DNA of 64,000 nt, from NCBI RefSeq assembly GCF_900095725.1, contig NZ_FMMP01000007.1:310001-374000 (forward strand), written 5' to 3'. Numbering within the stretch: the stretch's first letter is position 1; each line of letters starts with the position of its first letter. This DNA is from Cellulosilyticum sp. I15G10I2 (lineage in GTDB: Bacteria; Bacillota; Clostridia; Lachnospirales; Cellulosilyticaceae). Positions 16,911-26,550 of the stretch are shown piece by piece. The notes beneath the pieces are model-generated. The model did not search any database, was not told the DNA's origin, and saw only the letters and a program-made list of their open reading frames with translations. The translations under genes were made by a program, and so were the position numbers.

Positions 16911-17762
16911 ATGGAAATTCTTGCAGAAATTAAAAGCGATATGCTTTTTTTTACCCATTCCGTGAGCGAGGAAGCCAGCAAAGATTTTTATCTGCACTGC
17001 CATAATTATTACGAGGTTTATTATTTTATTGACGGTGATGCCGATTATATGGTGGAAGATCGGGGATACCTCTTAACGCCCCATAGTTTGCTGCTTCTAT
17101 CTCCCAATGTATTTCACGGCATAAAAGTTAATAGTAAAAAACCCTACCGTAGGTTTGCCTTGCATTTTTATCCTGAGCTTCTGTCTGTAGAACGAAGACA
17201 TCTATTACTTTCAGCTTTTCCATCTATGGGGAAATACTCAGGAAATGAAGTTTTCTATCAAAACTGTGAACAATACCGCATTTTTTCGTTTTTGCAATCT
17301 CTCGTAGAATGTGCCTCCTTGGAACCTAGTTTACAACAAACCCTGTTTCCCATATATATGGAAGCTCTTTTAACACAGATCATGGTAATGAGCCTTTCTA
17401 AGACCGCCGCTCTGGCTGATTACAACAGTTCCAAAACCATCACCGATATCATTTCATATCTTAATAAGCATTTAACAGAACCTTTTAGCTTGGATCAAAT
17501 TGCAGAGCACTTTTTTATCAGCAAACACCATTTAAATAAAGTATTCCGCAAAGTAACAGGGACAACCATCTATGATTATTTGCTCTATAAACGGGTTATT
17601 TTTGCACAACAGTTATTAATAGACGGAAAAAATGCTGGTGAAGCAGCACTAGAATCGGGTTTTAAAGACTACTCTTCTTTTTATCGTGCCTATACAAAAT
17701 TTATAGGACACGCCCCCACCAAAGATCGCACAGCGCCCTTTTTGCTGCCGGAATATCCCTAG
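16911..17762 (+). CDS. AraC-family transcriptional regulator with cupin sensor domain
   Basis: This 283-residue regulator has an N-terminal cupin-like sugar-sensing domain. It includes HCHNYYEVYYFIDG and PHSLLLLSPNVFHGI, with the histidine pattern of AraC-type effector pockets. Two helix-turn-helix motifs follow at the C-terminus (about 185-275), the second containing AALESGFKDYSSFYRAYTKF. AAGGAG precedes the ATG. It is divergent from the oxidoreductase/isomerase/GH43 run and likely activates it in response to a sugar. A terminator at 17866-17896 separates it from the convergent transporter operon. Confidence 0.93.
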   Translation: MEILAEIKSDMLFFTHSVSEEASKDFYLHCHNYYEVYYFIDGDADYMVEDRGYLLTPHSLLLLSPNVFHGIKVNSKKPYRRFALHFYPELLSVERRHLLLSAFPSMGKYSGNEVFYQNCEQYRIFSFLQSLVECASLEPSLQQTLFPIYMEALLTQIMVMSLSKTAALADYNSSKTITDIISYLNKHLTEPFSLDQIAEHFFISKHHLNKVFRKVTGTTIYDYLLYKRVIFAQQLLIDGKNAGEAALESGFKDYSSFYRAYTKFIGHAPTKDRTAPFLLPEYP

Positions 17763-17865
17763 TTTTGTAGATCCCAGCGCAGTCCGCTGCTACTCCATAT
17801 TCTAATTATTTTTATTTTTATATTTTATCTTCTTTTGGCACACCTTATTAACATAATCGATATTA

Positions 17866-17896
17866 AAAACAGGGAAACAAATTGTTTCCCTGTCTC
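17866..17896. terminator. bidirectional terminator between AraC gene and solute-binding protein gene
   Basis: The arms ACAGGGAAACAA and TTGTTTCCCTGT form a near-perfect stem. A-rich sequence lies on the left and TCTCTTATT on the right, so it can serve both convergent units. Confidence 0.85.
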
Positions 17897-17973
17897 TTAT
17901 TTAGCCTCCTATATAGACTAATAGAACTGCCGACAACAACATATGAAATAAATTAATCATTATTGAACTATTT

Positions 17974-19629
17974 TTATTTATTGTAAAAGTCAGTACGTTC
18001 TTTTACAACGTCATCATAACCAGCACTCTTTAACTTGTCTTTGAAAGCCTGTAAGTTTGCATCGAATTTATCAGGCGTACCAGTAATTATTTTCACGAAA
18101 TTTTCTTCTACTATTACACTGATTTCCGTATTTTTTTCTGTATAGGTTGGAGCTGTATAGGTTGTATCACTTCTACAGATTCCTAGAGTGGCATTCTTAT
18201 AGTTATCAAGAACGTATTGTTCAAATCCTGGAGATTCTTTGGAAGTAGCTGCTGCGAAATCTTCTTCTGTCTTATAGTAACCTTGATTTCCAACTAAGAA
18301 CAAGTCATGTCTAGTCCAGTCTTTGTCTTTTGCATTGTAGTCTGCATCAATTACAGAAGGAACACCATTTTCATCATATTTAAAGTGTTCTCCTTCGAAA
18401 CCATGGAATAAAGTAAATCCACCTTCTTGAGTACTTAACCAATCTAAATATGTAAGAGCTGCCTCTACATTTTGAGAGGTCTTAGGGATAAACGTGAAAG
18501 CTCCATTAACTGGATAAGTTCTGTTATAAATTTGACCGTCATGAATATTTTTTAAAGGTGGAATACTAATAATGTCCGCTTTAGGATCTTTTTCTCTAAG
18601 AACCTTGAGTAAACTTCCACGAAGACTGTCAACATTGTAATTTACGTTACTTTCAAAAACGCCAAGTTTACCGTTAACAAAGTCCTCTTTCATAGCATTT
18701 TCATTTCCTGCATTTACATAGTATTCAGGATCCATTAACCCTTCATTATAAATCTGATTCATCCATTTGAAATAATCACCAAAGCCTTCATCTCCATAAA
18801 TCAAGTCAGCTGTTGAACCAGCTTGAATATTATAAGTTTTTTCATCACCAATATTTTTTAAGAATGCTAAAGATATTGTGCCCTGAGGGTGATTTGCTCT
18901 TGTATTTGTAGTAAACCCTGCTGGATAAGCCTTTGGGTACTTCTCTTTAAATACCTTAAGCACTGTATATAACTCATCTACTGTTGTAGGAACCTGTAAA
19001 CCTGCTTCATCTAACCAGTCTTTACGAATAAAGATATTAGTTGTAGCTGTAGTAGCACGCCTTGCAGCAACACCCCATATAGCGCCGTCTGCATTACGTC
19101 CAATATTTAAGCAATCTTCTCCGATATAATCTTTTAAATTCTTTGCTTGATCCGCACCGTCAATATAGGGTGCTAAATCATAAGTCCCTCCATCATTATA
19201 AAATCCTTCAACCAAAGAAGCTGTATAGGATAACATAATATCTGGACCCGTACCTGATGCCATCATAATTTGAACTTTATTCACTTCTTCAGATCTAGGT
19301 ACAGCAACAAATTTAACATTAATTCCCACTTTATTCATTTCTTGATTGATATACTGGGTCCATTTGTTATCAATTACAGATACGCCTTCTGGTGCATTAC
19401 TGCGGTCAAAAACTTCCACCGAAATCGTTACATTATCAAATTGCTTTGAGCCATAAGTTGTCTGATACTCACTTGCACCCTCGGAAGCCTTTGTCTCGGA
19501 AGCCTTTGCCTCTGAGCTTTTGGTTGATGATGCACTAGTTTCCCCCTTGGTATCATTACTCTTTGTACAGCCAAAGGTACCCATAGCTGTTGTTAAAGCG
19601 AGTAACAATACCATAATTTTCTTTTTCAT
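17974..19629 (-). CDS. extracellular oligosaccharide-binding lipoprotein (LplA/YtcQ-type)
   Basis: This is the surface-anchored binding protein of a carbohydrate ABC importer. It has 551 residues. The signal peptide ends in a lipobox-like TFGC with C21 as the lipid anchor. A Ser/Thr/Lys/Ala-rich linker of about 40 residues follows, then a family 1 solute-binding fold (for example NKVQIMMASGTGPDIMLS). The size and LplA-like architecture fit binding proteins for complex plant oligosaccharides. AGGAGG lies before the ATG. It is the last gene after the two permeases. No ATPase is encoded nearby, so a shared MsmX-type ATPase elsewhere is expected. Confidence 0.93.
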   Translation of the reverse strand: MKKKIMVLLLALTTAMGTFGCTKSNDTKGETSASSTKSSEAKASETKASEGASEYQTTYGSKQFDNVTISVEVFDRSNAPEGVSVIDNKWTQYINQEMNKVGINVKFVAVPRSEEVNKVQIMMASGTGPDIMLSYTASLVEGFYNDGGTYDLAPYIDGADQAKNLKDYIGEDCLNIGRNADGAIWGVAARRATTATTNIFIRKDWLDEAGLQVPTTVDELYTVLKVFKEKYPKAYPAGFTTNTRANHPQGTISLAFLKNIGDEKTYNIQAGSTADLIYGDEGFGDYFKWMNQIYNEGLMDPEYYVNAGNENAMKEDFVNGKLGVFESNVNYNVDSLRGSLLKVLREKDPKADIISIPPLKNIHDGQIYNRTYPVNGAFTFIPKTSQNVEAALTYLDWLSTQEGGFTLFHGFEGEHFKYDENGVPSVIDADYNAKDKDWTRHDLFLVGNQGYYKTEEDFAAATSKESPGFEQYVLDNYKNATLGICRSDTTYTAPTYTEKNTEISVIVEENFVKIITGTPDKFDANLQAFKDKLKSAGYDDVVKERTDFYNK

Positions 19630-19677
19630 ATACGATCCTCCTAAAAATAATTTTAGTGTATATAATTGCCCATTCCA

Positions 19678-20565
19678 TTAACCTTTAACAGAACCAAGCA
19701 TTACACCCTTCACAAAATATTTTTGTAGCCAAGGATACACAACAAGAATCGGAAGTGTACTCACTACAATACATGCCATTTTTAATGATTCAGCCATAAC
19801 TTGATTTCCTATGCCTTCTGTTGCCCCTGCTGCTCCAAGTTCATCAGCAAAAAGCAGACTTCTTAGTCTAAGTTGAAGTGTATATTTATCAGGTGATTGA
19901 ATATAGATTAATGAATTAAAATAATCATTCCAATATGTCACTGCATAGAAAAGGCCTATGGTAGCAATAATCGGTAGAGATAGTGGAAGTACAATCTTCG
20001 TAAGGATTTGTACATCCGTTGCACCATCCAGATAAGCTGCTTCCTCTAAGCTTTCTGGAAGCTGTCTAAAGAAAGTTCTCATTACAATAAAGTTAAATAC
20101 GTTCATTGCCGTCGGAATATAAAGTGCTGTTAAGCTGTCATACATACCTAAATCCTTTACAACTAGAAACGTTGGAATGAGACCGCCACTAAAATACATA
20201 GTAAAAAGAATAAATCCGTTTATCCATGTACGTCCCTTTAATTTTTTCTTCGATAGCGCGTACGCTGCAAGTATAGTAAGAATGAGTCCAATCCCAGTTC
20301 CCATTGCAGTTACCCATACAGTTACTTGCATTGCAACCCAAATCTGACTCCGCTTTAAAATTTCCTGATAGGCTGCTAATTGGGGTTCAATAGGAAAAAA
20401 AGTAACCTCACCTGCCATAACCGCTCGGTTGCCGCTAAAGGAGTAAGCAATCACATTTAAAAAAGGATAAAAGCAAATAAAAACTAGTAATGAAAGCATT
20501 GTATAATTTAATACTGTTCCAAAAGTAACTGCATTAGGTTTTTTAGTTTCTTTGTTATTCTTCAT
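19678..20565 (-). CDS. carbohydrate ABC transporter permease, LplC/YtcP type
   Basis: This is one of the two membrane subunits of the importer. It has 295 residues with six predicted helices. The ATPase-contact (EAA) motif appears as EEAAYLDGATDVQILTKIVLP near residue 180. The C-terminus KYFVKGVMLGSVKG is the hallmark of the LplC/YtcP subgroup. It lies between the other permease and the binding protein on the same strand with short gaps, so all three form one operon. The imported substrate is probably an oligosaccharide from plant cell wall, inferred from context only. Confidence 0.95.
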   Translation of the reverse strand: MKNNKETKKPNAVTFGTVLNYTMLSLLVFICFYPFLNVIAYSFSGNRAVMAGEVTFFPIEPQLAAYQEILKRSQIWVAMQVTVWVTAMGTGIGLILTILAAYALSKKKLKGRTWINGFILFTMYFSGGLIPTFLVVKDLGMYDSLTALYIPTAMNVFNFIVMRTFFRQLPESLEEAAYLDGATDVQILTKIVLPLSLPIIATIGLFYAVTYWNDYFNSLIYIQSPDKYTLQLRLRSLLFADELGAAGATEGIGNQVMAESLKMACIVVSTLPILVVYPWLQKYFVKGVMLGSVKG

Positions 20566-20582
20566 ATCATTTTAATTCCTTT

Positions 20583-21536
20583 CTATATAATACCTTCTTC
20601 ACCGATCAGTTTTGCAAAACGATCTGCAAGAAGAAGAATGATTATATTAACTACAGATTGAAATAACCCAATTACAGTAGATAAACTGTACTGTGCCTTT
20701 AAAATACCTAGACGATAAATATAAGTACTCAGTACTTCCGATACATTAATAACCTTCGTATTACCAAGCAGTAACGGTGCATCTAAGCCAATGCTCATCA
20801 TTTTACTAATAGAAAGAATCAGCATAACAATGATTACAGATTTAATCATCGGTAGAGTAACATAGACAATACGTTGGAATTTTGTAGCTCCGTCAATATA
20901 CGCCGCTTCATATAAAGATTCATCAATTCCTGTAATGGCAGCTAAGTAAATAATAGTTCCCCATCCAATTTCTTTCCAAACATTAGTTATAACATATGTA
21001 AATATCCACCAATTATTTTCATTCAGAAATGGAACCCTATTTAATCCCATATGAGCAAGCATATTATTAATGCTTCCATCCGTCTGGGCAAATAGATTAG
21101 TAGCGATCCCTGCTACAACTACCCAAGATATAAAATGTGGAAGATATAAAAAGGATTGTGAAACCTTTCTGAACATTTTAGAACGAACTTCATTTAACAT
21201 TAAAGAAACAAGAATAGTAAGGGGGAAACTTACCAAAAGCGTTGATACATTAAGTAGTAATGTGTTTCTTGTCGCAAGCCAAAACAACTCCGTTGAAAAT
21301 ACTTTTCGAAAGTTATCCAGACCATTCCAAGCACTACCACTTATTCCCTTAAATACATTAAAATCTTTAAAGGCAATAACTAGACCATACATCGGAACAT
21401 ACTTAAATATAAAATAGTATAATATAGCTGGCAACACCATAGCATATAACCATTTGTCTTGCCATAGATAGAACCATATACTTTTCTGGGAAGTTCGAGC
21501 CCTTGTTTCATATAACTGAATTGACTTTATTTTCAT
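20583..21536 (-). CDS. carbohydrate ABC transporter permease, LplB/YtdP-partner type
   Basis: This is the first gene of the importer operon. I start it at 21536, where GGAGGT lies four bases before the ATG; the frame is open 25 codons further but has no site. The 317-residue protein has six helices. The EAA motif is ESLYEAAYIDGATKFQRIVY and the C-terminus ends DRFAKLIGEEGII, typical of LplB-like permeases. The motif KYVPMYGLVIAFKDFN near the first helix is also a subgroup marker. It diverges from the large AraC-type membrane regulator at 21763, the likely sensor for this transporter. Confidence 0.94.
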   Translation of the reverse strand: MKIKSIQLYETRARTSQKSIWFYLWQDKWLYAMVLPAILYYFIFKYVPMYGLVIAFKDFNVFKGISGSAWNGLDNFRKVFSTELFWLATRNTLLLNVSTLLVSFPLTILVSLMLNEVRSKMFRKVSQSFLYLPHFISWVVVAGIATNLFAQTDGSINNMLAHMGLNRVPFLNENNWWIFTYVITNVWKEIGWGTIIYLAAITGIDESLYEAAYIDGATKFQRIVYVTLPMIKSVIIVMLILSISKMMSIGLDAPLLLGNTKVINVSEVLSTYIYRLGILKAQYSLSTVIGLFQSVVNIIILLLADRFAKLIGEEGII

Positions 21537-21762
21537 GTTTACCTCCGAAATTAATATGTTGATAGGGTAAGCATAATCGCTTACCCCAAAAATAACAACG
21601 GTACGATTCAATTTATGACTATGAAAAACTATCCCTAACTATCAAAATCTATTTTTCTTATGTACGATTCTAGCTTAACTTGAAAGCACCTGTATATTAT
21701 GATATCCTTGAATTAATTATGTTCAAAAGTTTAAAGCTAAAAAACTAAAAGAGAGACAGCAT

Positions 21763-24063
21763 ATGGGGGCTATTTACATGAGGAGAGGTGTAAAATTCAA
21801 AAGCAATATAATTAGCTGGAGAGGCTTTCAGCGTTACCTATATAAAATAATTTTATCAAATATTTTTCTCATTCTAATTCCCATTTGTATATTGGGAATT
21901 TTCTGGTATGCGATGATGTTTAATCAGGCTGAAAATAAGTTTTATGAACAAAAATCTATCGCATTAAATGAAATTGTATCTTCTATTAATCATAGAATAA
22001 ATGCCGTAAAACTAGAATTATCTGCGGAAATACTGGATAGAAAATATAGCACTTATACTTTTTCTACTGATGACTATAGTACGAATTTGTCAATGTTGAT
22101 AAGAAAGCTATATACTGTAAAAGAGAAATATCATATAATAGACTCTGTTTCTTTTTATGATATAACTACTGGGAAAATTTATAATTCAAAGAGTGGAAGA
22201 TATGCATTTGATGATTTTTACGATAAAAAATGGTTAGATGAAATAGACAAAAATATTTATAGTATTCAACAGCTGCCATTGCGTTATGCATTTGATAATG
22301 AAGAGCTATTAGATACTCCTAATAATATCTATAGTGAGTTTAATAAATTGGTCCTATCAATAGTACTAAAAGGAAGACCCCATTATTATCTGATGGCCAA
22401 TGTAAGTATCGATAGACTCTATAATGAAATTGCTGATACCTATAACGTGCCTCACTATAATGAAGAATTTTTCTTGTTGAATTCTGATGGACAATTAGTG
22501 GTGGGAAAATGTAATTATTCAAATCCTGAAACCCTTCTGGCTTCATTAACAAGCTTAAAGGAAAAAGAAGTAACCTATATCAAAGAAAACAACCGAATTT
22601 ATTTTTTAAAATTACTTGATTTTGGTATTTATTGTGTGGCCTCCTATCCTGCACCTGAAGCTTATCAGGAGTCCCATTATTTAGGCAAATATATCTTAGT
22701 AGTTTGTTTGAGTTTAATTTTTTTCCTATTGATAATATCAGTCTATATGGCAAAGAGGCTTTACCAGCCTATTAACACCTTATACTCTGATATATCCGAA
22801 AATACAAAGAGTCTGCACAAGAGCAATATATACGATGAAATTGATATGCTGAAGCTTGCTTTTTCTGAATTAAGTACCTTTAATGCCAATGCCAAATTAA
22901 AATTAGTTCAGTTTGATGAAATAAATAAAGCTTTTAATTTCAGAAGCTTCTTAGAAAATTCCCGAGACAAAGAGCAGTTTGTGCGTGATCATCCTTATCT
23001 ATTTGATGAAGATGGCAATTGCCTTTGTGAAATGTTGATACTAAAATTTGATATTACAGACATGCTCATGTCAGTGGAGGAAGAAACGTTATTTCTCTTA
23101 AATTTACAAGAAGTCTTACGAACCTATTTACAGACCTCTATGAAAGGCGTTTTAACCAAAATTGAAGATGATAATCTGATACTGTTATATCATAGTAATG
23201 AAAGAGAAGATCTTGAACAAACCAGGAAAATTTTGACAAACACGATTATTAAACTAACTCATGAAAATGCCTATTTCGGATTGAGTCAGCCTATTCAAAA
23301 TGTGGGAGAAATAATCACCCAATATCAAATCTGCTGTGATTTAATTAAAGCTTCCTATTTCTTCAGTTGGAAAAACGAGATCATAACTGAGGAAATGATT
23401 GAAAATCCTAAAGATATGAATGATATTTACAATATGCTGATAAATATTAATGCCTCTTTTATTCGTTGTATTGTTTCACAAGACGAATCTGGTATTACTG
23501 AACTTTTCAAAAAACTAGAAGTGGAATTACGGAAAATTAAAAATTATTCTCAAGTTAAAGATATCTATAATCGGATTTTAGTTGAACTAGATCACGAATT
23601 TCATTTTAGCAGTTTCATTGAAACAAATCTTTTACAGGCTTTAAACGATAATAAAACATTAGTAGATATGATGAATTTTATAAAAAACCTACTTATGCAA
23701 GTAAGCCAACAATATGGAAATAATGATGCAAAAGAAAATAACTACTGTGAACTCGCAATGCATTATTTGGATAATCATTATATGAAGGATATGAATATTA
23801 CAGATACGGCAGATGACTTAAAGATTAGTTATTCCTATCTAAGTAAGATATTTAGAGCACGAACCGGCATGACTTTAACTGATTATCTGAACAATACCCG
23901 CATCGAAAAAAGCAAAGAATATCTGACCAATACTTTTTTAACTTTAAGTGAAATTTCAAAAAAAGTGGGGTACAATAATGTACAAAGCTATCAGAGATTC
24001 TTTAAAAAATATGTAAATCTAACCCCAGGAGACTATCGAAAATTACATGAAAACAAGAAATAA
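21763..24063 (+). CDS. membrane-bound AraC-family regulator with extracellular sensor domain (YesN/YtdP-like)
   Basis: This is a one-component signalling protein of 766 residues. A membrane helix at about 30-55 is followed by an extracellular sensor region to about 310, then a second helix (ILVVCLSLIFFLLIISVYM). A HAMP-like linker (RLYQPINTLYSDISE) and a central cytoplasmic region follow, and the C-terminus has paired AraC helix-turn-helix motifs with the signature EISKKVGYNNVQSYQRFFKK. Regulators of this kind sit beside LplABC-type importers and control them. The ATG at 21763 is preceded by GAGAGAC; the next in-frame ATG at 21778 has GGGGG eight bases upstream and could be the true start. 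Confidence 0.93.
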   Translation: MGAIYMRRGVKFKSNIISWRGFQRYLYKIILSNIFLILIPICILGIFWYAMMFNQAENKFYEQKSIALNEIVSSINHRINAVKLELSAEILDRKYSTYTFSTDDYSTNLSMLIRKLYTVKEKYHIIDSVSFYDITTGKIYNSKSGRYAFDDFYDKKWLDEIDKNIYSIQQLPLRYAFDNEELLDTPNNIYSEFNKLVLSIVLKGRPHYYLMANVSIDRLYNEIADTYNVPHYNEEFFLLNSDGQLVVGKCNYSNPETLLASLTSLKEKEVTYIKENNRIYFLKLLDFGIYCVASYPAPEAYQESHYLGKYILVVCLSLIFFLLIISVYMAKRLYQPINTLYSDISENTKSLHKSNIYDEIDMLKLAFSELSTFNANAKLKLVQFDEINKAFNFRSFLENSRDKEQFVRDHPYLFDEDGNCLCEMLILKFDITDMLMSVEEETLFLLNLQEVLRTYLQTSMKGVLTKIEDDNLILLYHSNEREDLEQTRKILTNTIIKLTHENAYFGLSQPIQNVGEIITQYQICCDLIKASYFFSWKNEIITEEMIENPKDMNDIYNMLININASFIRCIVSQDESGITELFKKLEVELRKIKNYSQVKDIYNRILVELDHEFHFSSFIETNLLQALNDNKTLVDMMNFIKNLLMQVSQQYGNNDAKENNYCELAMHYLDNHYMKDMNITDTADDLKISYSYLSKIFRARTGMTLTDYLNNTRIEKSKEYLTNTFLTLSEISKKVGYNNVQSYQRFFKKYVNLTPGDYRKLHENKK

Positions 24064-24097
24064 AGAAGCTGTGGCTCATTGAGTGCACAGCTTCTTT
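24062..24097. terminator. bidirectional terminator between convergent genes
   Basis: The arms AAAGAAGCTGTG and CACAGCTTCTTT are perfectly complementary around a 12-base loop. It lies between the AraC-type regulator and the convergent oxidoreductase. Confidence 0.9.
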
Positions 24098-24116
24098 AGT
24101 ATGAATTTTTTAAATG

Positions 24117-25196
24117 TTATTTTAGTTTAACAGCCTGCATTTGTGCTTTTACACATAATTCAGCTGCTTTAAAAGCATGCTCCTGAGTCATTGCATTCTC
24201 TGTTCGGTTAAGACAATCTAAAATCAACTGTCCAAAATACGGATAGCCTACTTTCCCGGCAATATTATACATAATTTCTTCTTTTTGATTAGCCAAAAAA
24301 ACTTTTCCACCTTCTGGTGCAACACCTATATTCACATATTTTCGCAATTCAATATAACCTTCCGTTCCTAAAATAAAGGTTCTTCCATCTCCCCAACTGG
24401 AAAGTCCATCTGGTGTAAACCAGTCAACTCTAAAATATCCGCTTGCCCCGTTATCGGCCACTAAGGTTGCATCGCCGAAATCATCCAATTCTGGATAATC
24501 CGGATGGGCGTAGTTTGCAATCTGGCTGCGAACAACAGCCGCATCTTTAGCTCCTGTATAATATAAGAATTGTTCGATCTGATGGCTGCCAATATCACAT
24601 AAAATTCCGCCGTATTTATCTTTTTGGAAAAACCAATCCGGTCTTGCCGGAGCACTTAAACGATGTGGTCCCATACCGATCGTTTGAATAACTTTACCAA
24701 TAGCTCCCTTTTCAATGAGCTGTCCTGCAAATATGGCATCTTCCACATGAAGACGTTCACTGTAATAAACCGCGTACTTTTTCCCGGTTTCTTTTACTTT
24801 TGCTTTTGCCTGCTCTAGCTGTTCTAATGTAGTAAGAGGCGCTTTATCCGTAAAATAATCTTTCCCCGCATCCATAACACGTAGTCCTAGTGCGCATCGT
24901 TCAGATGTTACTGCTGCTCCTGCTACCAATCGAACTTCCGGATCACTTAAGACCTCCTCTTCACTTCTGGCACGTTTTGCCTGAGGATATTTTTCGCAAT
25001 ATACATCCAATTTTTTAGGATCTGGATCATAAATCCATTTTAATGTACCACCTGCTTCCAAAAGTCCATTGCTCATCCCACCGATGTGCCCGTGATCTAG
25101 CCCTATAGCTGCAAAGATAAATTCCCCTTCTTTTACTACCGGATTGGGTTTCCCTTCTGGCATAAAATTATACCCATCTTTCATTTTTATCTTCAT
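24117..25196 (-). CDS. atypical Gfo/Idh/MocA family oxidoreductase
   Basis: This 359-residue member of the Gfo/Idh/MocA family has an unusual N-terminus. The nucleotide-binding glycine motif is replaced by AAIGLDHGHIGGMSNGLLEAG, and the usual EKP motif reads FTDKAPLTT. Such variants form a recognised subgroup of oxidoreductases in glycan-utilisation loci. The substrate domain contains GGILCDIGSHQIEQFLYY with the expected histidine. GGAGAGAG lies before the ATG. Its start overlaps the end of the next oxidoreductase gene by four bases, so the pair is translated together and may act on the same sugar. Confidence 0.9.
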   Translation of the reverse strand: MKIKMKDGYNFMPEGKPNPVVKEGEFIFAAIGLDHGHIGGMSNGLLEAGGTLKWIYDPDPKKLDVYCEKYPQAKRARSEEEVLSDPEVRLVAGAAVTSERCALGLRVMDAGKDYFTDKAPLTTLEQLEQAKAKVKETGKKYAVYYSERLHVEDAIFAGQLIEKGAIGKVIQTIGMGPHRLSAPARPDWFFQKDKYGGILCDIGSHQIEQFLYYTGAKDAAVVRSQIANYAHPDYPELDDFGDATLVADNGASGYFRVDWFTPDGLSSWGDGRTFILGTEGYIELRKYVNIGVAPEGGKVFLANQKEEIMYNIAGKVGYPYFGQLILDCLNRTENAMTQEHAFKAAELCVKAQMQAVKLK

Positions 25197-26365
25197 TTTT
25201 CTCTCTCCTCACTATCATAGTCGCTACCAACTGTTATTTTATCATTTGCAAAATTTGTAACCGAACCAGTCTTTTCATAAAAATGAATGGCATGATCCTG
25301 AATGCCTTTGGCGGTATAATAAGGATCGCCTTTTTCAATCGGCAAAGAGATTGTTCTTTGTTCAAAACCAGCTTTATATATGGCTGTAATAAGTTCTATA
25401 GTCAAGCGTCCGCTTTCTCCTGTAATGAGCGGCTGACCTCCTGTTTCAAGCGCAGTTAATACATCGTCGATTTCACCCTCATGACCGGTATGAGCTAGTG
25501 TCGGCATATTTTCAATATCTTGCGTCAATTCTTCTTCTAAGCTTTCTGCTTTTTCTGGAAATCCATTTGATGTGGAAACAGATGCCCTTACCTTCCACGG
25601 TGCGGATATTCTAGCTTTTTCACCTTGAAAGATAATCTGCTGCTCTTCGCCATGATGGATAACAGAGCTGGTAACCTGTGCAACAGCGCCTTTTTCATAC
25701 TGCAAAGCGGCTATAGAGATATCTTCTACTTCTGCATTATCATGGGCTGCATTACTAAGTAGCGCCTGAACTTTCTGCGGCATACCAAGCATCCATCCTA
25801 ACATATCGATATGGTGAACTGCATGATTTAAGGTACATCCACCGCCTTCTTTTTCCCAAAGACCTCTCCACCACAAATCATAATAGCAGTGACCTCTCCA
25901 CCAATGAGAATCGATTTGTGCATGAAGAATTCTTCCAATTTTACCACTGTCTAATATCTTCTTTAAATGCCATATAGGATCCTTAAATCGGTTTTGCGCA
26001 ATGATAGCTAAAACTTTATTGCTTTGTTTTTGTGCTGCAATCATCTTATCACATTCTTCTAAAGAGGCTGCCATGGGTTTCTCTACAATGACATTTTTCC
26101 CAGCATTTAAGCAGTCAACAGCTATCTCTGCATGACAAAATGGCGGGGTACAAATGCTAACCAGATCAAAATCCGCCTTCTCTAATAATTCTTTATGAGA
26201 ATTAAAGATTTCTACCTTCAATCCAAACTCTTTAGCTTTTGCCTCGCACTTTTCGGGATAAATATCACATAATGCAACAATTTTACATCTGTCTGTGAAT
26301 GCCAGATAGGCATTAATATGAGCTGGTGATATACCACCAGTTCCAATTACTGCTACTTTAATCAT
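25193..26365 (-). CDS. Gfo/Idh/MocA family NAD(P)-dependent sugar oxidoreductase
   Basis: This 390-residue oxidoreductase has the Rossmann motif GTGGISPAHINAYLA at about residues 8-22, the catalytic VEKPMAAS near 95, and the substrate domain motif EGGGCTLNHAVHHIDMLGWM with the conserved histidine. GGGGGTATAACT precedes the ATG. It is the first gene of a two-gene operon with the atypical oxidoreductase downstream, and is divergent from an AraC-family gene at 26551. It is the fourth Gfo/Idh/MocA gene within 12 kb. Confidence 0.93.
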   Translation of the reverse strand: MIKVAVIGTGGISPAHINAYLAFTDRCKIVALCDIYPEKCEAKAKEFGLKVEIFNSHKELLEKADFDLVSICTPPFCHAEIAVDCLNAGKNVIVEKPMAASLEECDKMIAAQKQSNKVLAIIAQNRFKDPIWHLKKILDSGKIGRILHAQIDSHWWRGHCYYDLWWRGLWEKEGGGCTLNHAVHHIDMLGWMLGMPQKVQALLSNAAHDNAEVEDISIAALQYEKGAVAQVTSSVIHHGEEQQIIFQGEKARISAPWKVRASVSTSNGFPEKAESLEEELTQDIENMPTLAHTGHEGEIDDVLTALETGGQPLITGESGRLTIELITAIYKAGFEQRTISLPIEKGDPYYTAKGIQDHAIHFYEKTGSVTNFANDKITVGSDYDSEEREK

Positions 26366-26550
26366 AGTTATACCCCCATTGATTAACCTATAAATTGAGT
26401 TACTGATACTTATATCTTACTAATCAGCTGTCCTATTGACCATAAACAGAGTATATTTTTTTTATAAAAATTAAAGAATTATAATACTACTATTCTAAAA
26501 ATATGTTATTCTATAACGGTATACTATTTATATACTAAGGGAGATCACAG

